A stretch of DNA of 11,291 nucleotides, taken from NCBI GenBank assembly GCA_946221045.1, contig CAMIIY010000032.1, positions 1 to 11,291 on the forward strand, written 5' to 3'. Every line of letters starts with the position of its first letter. The first letter of the stretch is position 1. Below the pieces are notes generated by a model that ran no database searches, had not been told where the DNA came from, and worked only from the letters and a program-made list of their open reading frames with translations. Position numbers and translations under genes: made by a program. This document shows positions 7,911 to 11,291 of the stretch, piece by piece. Source of the DNA: an uncultured Oceanospirillaceae bacterium. Its GTDB lineage: Bacteria > Pseudomonadota > Gammaproteobacteria > Pseudomonadales > Balneatricaceae.

Positions 7911-8520
7911 GATTAACCTCATTTACAAACGCTATTATTTTTCCGGCATCCTTGATGCCTTTACCCTGTTCGACACCGCCACTGACATCAACGGCATAGG
8001 GTTTAACCTGCAGAATGGCGCTGGCTACGTTGTCGCTGTCCAGCCCGCCGGCGAGAATAACCCGGGGCGAGAGTGCCTGCGGGATCTGCTGCCAGTCAAA
8101 CACTTCACCGGTCCCCCCGGGCACACCCGGACGGTAGGCATCCAGCAAAATGTTTTGCGCACTGGCGTAGCGATGCATCTCGGATGACAGATCCAGACCC
8201 GGTTTCATTCGCAAAGCTTTGATGTAGGGCCGGGAAAACTGCTCACAATATTCAACATTTTCGTCGCCATGAAACTGCATTAAATCTATACGTGTTTCAC
8301 GCGCGACCTGATCAGCCAACGAGGCACCTTCATCAACAAACAAACCTGTTGTCGTAACAAACGCTGGCAGCTTACGGATGATCTCCGCCGCCGCCTCAGG
8401 TGCAATATATCTGGGACTCGGCGGGTAAAACACAAAACCCAGAGCATCAGCGCCAGCCCGGATGGCGTGCATCGCATCCTCGTAACGGGTGATACCACAA
8501 ATTTTCACACGGGTTCGCAT
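7888..8520 (-). CDS. trpF: Phosphoribosylanthranilate isomerase TrpF
   Basis: Single-domain TIM-barrel enzyme (210 residues, usual for the family) that converts phosphoribosylanthranilate to the ribulose form (CdRP) in tryptophan synthesis. The general base is C8 in VKICGIT and the general acid D127 in LLDAYRPG; other family text is [11 protein letters not shown] (28-38), GLFVD (59-63), MQFHGDE (81-87) and the phosphate loops AGGLDSDN and VDVSGGVE. It stands alone, not fused to TrpC as in E. coli. The ribosome binding site is weak. It follows truA after 61 bases, a gap with a weak promoter candidate but no Trp-codon leader peptide or attenuator that I can find. Its end overlaps the start of trpB. 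Confidence 0.97.
   Translation of the reverse strand: MRTRVKICGITRYEDAMHAIRAGADALGFVFYPPSPRYIAPEAAAEIIRKLPAFVTTTGLFVDEGASLADQVARETRIDLMQFHGDENVEYCEQFSRPYIKALRMKPGLDLSSEMHRYASAQNILLDAYRPGVPGGTGEVFDWQQIPQALSPRVILAGGLDSDNVASAILQVKPYAVDVSGGVEQGKGIKDAGKIIAFVNEVNRADSNRS
7917..7920 (-). promoter_or_regulatory. Shine-Dalgarno that selects the GTG start of trpB
   Basis: GAGG on the minus strand at 7920-7917, with a 6-base spacer TTAATC to GTG at 7910. It overlaps the only competing in-frame ATG (7922-7920) and lies inside the trpF coding sequence. The ATG itself has no purine-rich site upstream. Confidence 0.6.
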
Positions 8521-8555
8521 AACATCAGTGCATTCTGTTTCAGGGCAGGCCGGAG

Positions 8556-8585
8556 ATATTAGCAGATTGTGAGGGCTCGCGTCAG
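8556..8585 (-). promoter_or_regulatory. Possible promoter before trpFBA-accD
   Basis: In the 61-base gap after truA the minus strand carries CTGACG (8585-8580, 4 of 6 to the -35 consensus) and TAATAT (8561-8556, 4 of 6 to the -10 consensus), separated by 18 bases. The -35 overlaps the truA stop codon. Both matches are modest. Read-through from truA remains equally possible. Confidence 0.3.
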
Positions 8586-9445
8586 TCTTGCGGTGGCAGG
8601 AAATAAGGTCCTAATGATGATTTTGGCAGGGTAAATTCATCCGAGTATTTTACATCCACAAAATAGAGGCCATACGGGGGCGCTGTCACCCCACCCTGAC
8701 GACGGTCACGTGCATGAAGAACGTCCTGCGCCCATTGAGGCTCAGCCTCGCCCGCCCCGATTTTCATCAGCACACCGGCAAAGTTTCGGATCATGTGATG
8801 CAGAAAAGCATTGGCTCTGACATCCAGCACAATCATCTCACCACTGCGATAAATATCCAGTGCCCGCACCTGACGGACCGGGCTCTTTGCCTGGCACCCA
8901 ATAGCCCTGTAGGACGTAAAGTCGTGCTCACCGATCAGATAGGCTGCAGCCGTGCGCATCCGCTCAATATCCAGCGTTTTATAGGTCCAGGTAACCCCCC
9001 GCGCAAGAATGGCGGGTTTTACCGGGCTGGAGTAGATCAGATAACGGTAACGTCGCTCCAGGGCCGAAAAGCGGGCATGAAAATCATCACTGACCGGGCG
9101 CGCCCAACGCACAGCGATATCATCCGGCAGGTGTGAGTTGCTGCCCAGCACCCAGGCTCGCTCTTCGCGCTGTACCTGACTGTCAAAATGGATGATCTGA
9201 TAAGTAGCATTCACCCGGGCATCCGTTCTGCCTGCGCAGACTGTATGTACCGGATGATTAGCAATTTTACTCAGTGCGGATTCAACTTCAGCCTGAATAC
9301 TGCTGGCCTGGTCGTCACGCTGAATCTGCCAGCCCCGATAGGCAGCACCGGCATACTCGATACATAACGCGTAACGATAAGAAGGGGCGACCGTAGTCGC
9401 CCCTTCTGTTTCAGCCAAAGTGGCCGGATTGATAGGATCTGTCAT
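8582..9445 (-). CDS. truA: tRNA pseudouridine(38-40) synthase TruA
   Basis: Modifies uridines 38-40 in the anticodon arm of many tRNAs. The 287 residues cover the family fold, with a non-conserved N-terminal extension of about 20 residues before YRYALCIEY. The catalytic Asp is D75 in [11 protein letters not shown]. Other family blocks are intact: [32 protein letters not shown] and [10 protein letters not shown]. Oddly, the residues after the catalytic Asp differ from the usual RTDAGVHATGQ: R77 replaces Gly, N79 replaces His and Y82 replaces Gly, while the flanking text is normal. The first two changes each need one base change (CGG from GGG, AAT from CAT). The gene starts one base after the fimV stop, so the two are translationally close, with a poor Shine-Dalgarno. 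The fimV-truA pair is also found in Pseudomonas. I expect an active enzyme because the Asp and the rest of the protein are preserved. Confidence 0.95.
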   Translation of the reverse strand: MTDPINPATLAETEGATTVAPSYRYALCIEYAGAAYRGWQIQRDDQASSIQAEVESALSKIANHPVHTVCAGRTDARVNATYQIIHFDSQVQREERAWVLGSNSHLPDDIAVRWARPVSDDFHARFSALERRYRYLIYSSPVKPAILARGVTWTYKTLDIERMRTAAAYLIGEHDFTSYRAIGCQAKSPVRQVRALDIYRSGEMIVLDVRANAFLHHMIRNFAGVLMKIGAGEAEPQWAQDVLHARDRRQGGVTAPPYGLYFVDVKYSDEFTLPKSSLGPYFLPPQD

Positions 9446-9446
9446 A

Positions 9447-11291
9447 TTAGCTTTCGTTGAGACTGTTCATCAGGTTTTCTGCTTCCTGTTTCTGGCTGGC
9501 ATTACCCTCACTCAGGATCTCCTGCAGGATATCCTTAGCTCCTTCGAGGTCTTCCATATCAATGTAGGCACGGGCCAGATCCAGTTTGGTTTCAACTTCA
9601 TCAGCGCCTTCCAGCAGGTTTAACCCTGCCAGCGCATCAAAGTCTTCATCCTGATCATCATTACCGCTCTCTTCCAGCTCGATCTCATTGTCGGAAGCAC
9701 CCAGCAGCTCATCCAGCTCTGTATCCAGCTGCTCAGACAGATCAATTTCAGCAGGCTCCGTGGCAACCGGCTGCTCTAGTTCCGCAGCGGTTTCTTCGGT
9801 GAATGCTGCCACCTGATCCAGCTCCAGATCAAGGTCCAGATCGTCAGCAGCCAGTTCAGGCGCAGGCTCTGCCGGTGCTTCCGCTGCCGGTTCGCCCGGC
9901 AGATCCAGATCCAGGTCCAGATCAAAATCCAGGGCTTCTTCTGCACTTTCTTCTGTTGGCTGGGCGATCTCTTCTGGCGACTCGGGAATATCCGCCAGAT
10001 CAAATTCCAGCTCGTCCTCTTCGACAGTTTCTGTTACCGCCTCAGCTACAGGTTCAGGCTCCGGACTCAGATCATCGAGGTCAAATTCAAGATCATCATC
10101 TACCGTCAATTCAGGTTCTTCTGCAGCAGTCACCGGTGACTCAGCGTCCGACTCATCTTCCAGCAGATCATCCAGAGACTCAGCATCAGCCAAAGCTTCG
10201 AGCTGATCCGATTCAGCCATGACCTCCTCAAGAGACAGGTCTTCTTCAGCAACAGATACCGGTTCGGCATCGCCAAGAATGTCATCCAGATCACTGGAAA
10301 GGTCGACTTCCGGTTCTGACTCCACAGTCTCTTCCGGCTCAGACTCACCCAGAATACTGTCCAGTTCACTGTCGATGTCGATGTCATCGGCAGGCACTTC
10401 AGCAGACTCGGCCTCCGGTTCGGCATCTGGCTCAGCCTCTTCTTCTGGCAATGACAGATCAAACTCGTCATCGTCCATCAGCACTTCGCCATCATCCTGA
10501 TCTTCCTGCAAGGTACCCAGTACCCGTGCAGTGTCGTCTTCCTCCAGATCCAGATCCATATCCAGGTCCAGATCATCAAACTCACTCAGATCAGTATCTT
10601 CGTTAATGTTGGGCGCTGCTTCAGGTTCCGGAGCCGGTTCGTCAGCAACAACCTCTTCAGTGTCAGCAGCCTCTTCTTCAGCCGGGGTCTCGTCGGCAAT
10701 AGCATCCGCTGCAACAGCAGCCGCTGCGGTTGCAGCCACCGCAGTAGCCGCAGATGCTTCAGGGGTTTCTTCAGCAGCCTCAGATGATTTGCGTTTGCGC
10801 ATGGCAAACAGCGCACCCAGCAACAGAATAACCAGGCCTGCCGCCAAGCCTATAAGCACCATTGGTGAGGACAGGATCTGTTTCAGGACATCTGTTTCGG
10901 CTTTTGGCTCTGCCTGTGCTTTAGCAAACTCGGATTGCAGACGCGCCAGCTCCTGATCTTTCAGCTCCAGCATGCGCTGCAGGGATTCCAGCTGCTGCTG
11001 GATCGCATCAAGACGCTGATTCAGCGCTTCGTTTTCACGTGTCGCCTGATCGGCTGCTTCAAGACTCTCGTTCAGGCGCTGTTCCAGGTCCTGATTCTGG
11101 GCCTGCAGCATTGCTAACGGATCTTCTGCGGTTTCTTCTGCTGCAGAGGCTACCGCTTCGGATTCTGCGTCATCGGCCTGAGCAACGCCGTCAACCGGCT
11201 CTTCAGGTGCAACCACTTTCAGCTCAGCTTCTTCGGCAGGTGCTGACTCTTCTGCACGTGCCACTGGCTCCGTTGGCTGCGGCGTGGCGGG
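9447..11291 (-). CDS. fimV: FimV-like polar hub protein (3' part, start beyond right edge)
   Basis: FimV is an inner-membrane protein that in Pseudomonas organises the cell pole and type IV pilus and twitching functions. The visible 614 residues lack the start and the N-terminal LysM part. In order: an acidic Ala/Glu-rich stretch; a coiled coil (about 57-127, with heptads such as LNQRLDAIQQQLESL); a membrane segment (about 143-164, starting MVLIGLAAGLVILLL) ended by RKRK, which places what follows in the cytoplasm; an Ala tract (about 177-199); a long very acidic region with repeated Asp-Leu and EFDL-type motifs; and a short C-terminal helical domain (last 50 residues, VETKLDLARAYIDMEDLEGAK), the conserved FimV C-terminal/TPR-like domain. 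The frame is open to the window edge, so a GTG at 11264 is an internal Val codon, not a start. truA follows after one base. Confidence 0.93.
   Translation of the reverse strand, partial: PATPQPTEPVARAEESAPAEEAELKVVAPEEPVDGVAQADDAESEAVASAAEETAEDPLAMLQAQNQDLEQRLNESLEAADQATRENEALNQRLDAIQQQLESLQRMLELKDQELARLQSEFAKAQAEPKAETDVLKQILSSPMVLIGLAAGLVILLLGALFAMRKRKSSEAAEETPEASAATAVAATAAAAVAADAIADETPAEEEAADTEEVVADEPAPEPEAAPNINEDTDLSEFDDLDLDMDLDLEEDDTARVLGTLQEDQDDGEVLMDDDEFDLSLPEEEAEPDAEPEAESAEVPADDIDIDSELDSILGESEPEETVESEPEVDLSSDLDDILGDAEPVSVAEEDLSLEEVMAESDQLEALADAESLDDLLEDESDAESPVTAAEEPELTVDDDLEFDLDDLSPEPEPVAEAVTETVEEDELEFDLADIPESPEEIAQPTEESAEEALDFDLDLDLDLPGEPAAEAPAEPAPELAADDLDLDLELDQVAAFTEETAAELEQPVATEPAEIDLSEQLDTELDELLGASDNEIELEESGNDDQDEDFDALAGLNLLEGADEVETKLDLARAYIDMEDLEGAKDILQEILSEGNASQKQEAENLMNSLNES
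9823..9929 (-). repeat. Low-complexity Asp-Leu codon repeats in fimV (first cluster)
   Basis: Two short tracts, at about 9823-9842 and 9901-9929, are built from the 6-base unit GATCTG or GACCTG (Asp-Leu) on the minus strand. They encode LDLDLEL and DFDLDLDLDL. The units are imperfect direct repeats inside the coding frame, so gain or loss of a unit would keep the frame. GATC sites are dense as a result. Confidence 0.7.
10542..10576 (-). repeat. Low-complexity Asp-Leu codon repeats in fimV (second cluster)
   Basis: A second tract of GATCTG/GACCTG-type units on the minus strand encodes FDDLDLDMDLDLEE. It is nearly the same in sequence as the tract at 9901-9929, about 640 bases away in the same gene and orientation, so the pair could recombine or slip (inference). 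Confidence 0.65.

Noticed and set aside
8521..8581. Tryptophan attenuator or leader peptide before trpF
   Set aside because: The 61-base gap has no open frame with Trp codons and no terminator/antiterminator hairpin pair.
10219..10500. Ser-rich plus-strand open frame opposite fimV
   Set aside because: Its SSS/SGS text is the antisense reading of Asp/Glu codons in the acidic FimV tail. The same applies to the Ser-rich frame at 10531-10956. No ribosome binding site or domain supports them.
10695..10757. Ala-rich tract in FimV as a second membrane segment
   Set aside because: It is mostly Ala with Thr and Asp, lacks strongly hydrophobic residues and lies between acidic stretches. It looks like a helical linker after the real membrane segment at 10800-10865.
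11262..11264. GTG at 11264 as the start of the FimV frame
   Set aside because: The frame stays open for nine more codons to the window edge (PATPQPTEP), in the same Pro/Glu/Ala-rich style. FimV should also have a long N-terminal periplasmic part, so this is an internal codon.
1..11291. A novel defence, mobile or secondary-metabolite system
   Set aside because: All sequence is taken up by recognised housekeeping genes in a known gene order, with no inserted block, no unfamiliar gene and no obvious composition break. Nothing supports such a system here.

Overview
This is an ordinary, nearly gap-free chromosomal segment in which every gene I can support lies on the minus strand. Read in the direction of transcription (high to low coordinate) the order is fimV (3' part), truA, trpF, trpB, trpA, accD, folC, dedD-like SPOR gene, cvpA, purF, metZ (5' part). 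Every complete CDS starts and stops cleanly, with no frameshifts. I see no tRNA, rRNA, insertion sequence, CRISPR array or phage gene. The longest stretch without a gene is 94 bases.

Organism: the order fimV-truA-trpF-...-accD-folC-SPOR-cvpA-purF-metZ is the one known from Pseudomonas, and the proteins read like those of gammaproteobacteria. Two points suggest a relative of the Pseudomonas/Oceanospirillales group rather than Pseudomonas itself: trpB and trpA are still next to trpF (in Pseudomonas aeruginosa they sit elsewhere), and base composition is only moderately GC-rich. A marine oceanospirillalean is my guess; the species cannot be named from this window.

Layout. (1) 9447-11291: C-terminal part of FimV, the inner-membrane polar hub protein, with coiled coil, membrane segment, long acidic repetitive cytoplasmic region and small C-terminal helical domain. 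(2) 8582-9445: TruA, tRNA pseudouridine synthase, one base after fimV and with unusual residues beside its catalytic Asp. (3) 5864-8520: trpF-trpB-trpA, the last steps of tryptophan synthesis, with trpF and trpB overlapping. (4) 4918-5838: accD, the acetyl-CoA carboxylase carboxyltransferase beta subunit, followed by a convincing intrinsic terminator. (5) 2430-4851: folC, dedD and cvpA (folate polyglutamylation, septal SPOR protein, membrane protein). (6) 1-2390: purF (first committed step of purine synthesis) and metZ (sulfhydrylase route to homocysteine), the latter running off the left edge.

How the genes fit together: most are housekeeping biosynthetic genes in a long co-directional cluster. 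Likely transcriptional breaks are a strong terminator between accD and folC, a weak hairpin plus -10-like site before cvpA, and a weak promoter candidate before trpF. I found no previously undescribed system. The observations most worth a second look are the altered TruA active-site loop, the terminator placed only 13 bases before folC, the GTG start of trpB, and the repeated short acidic motifs in FimV.
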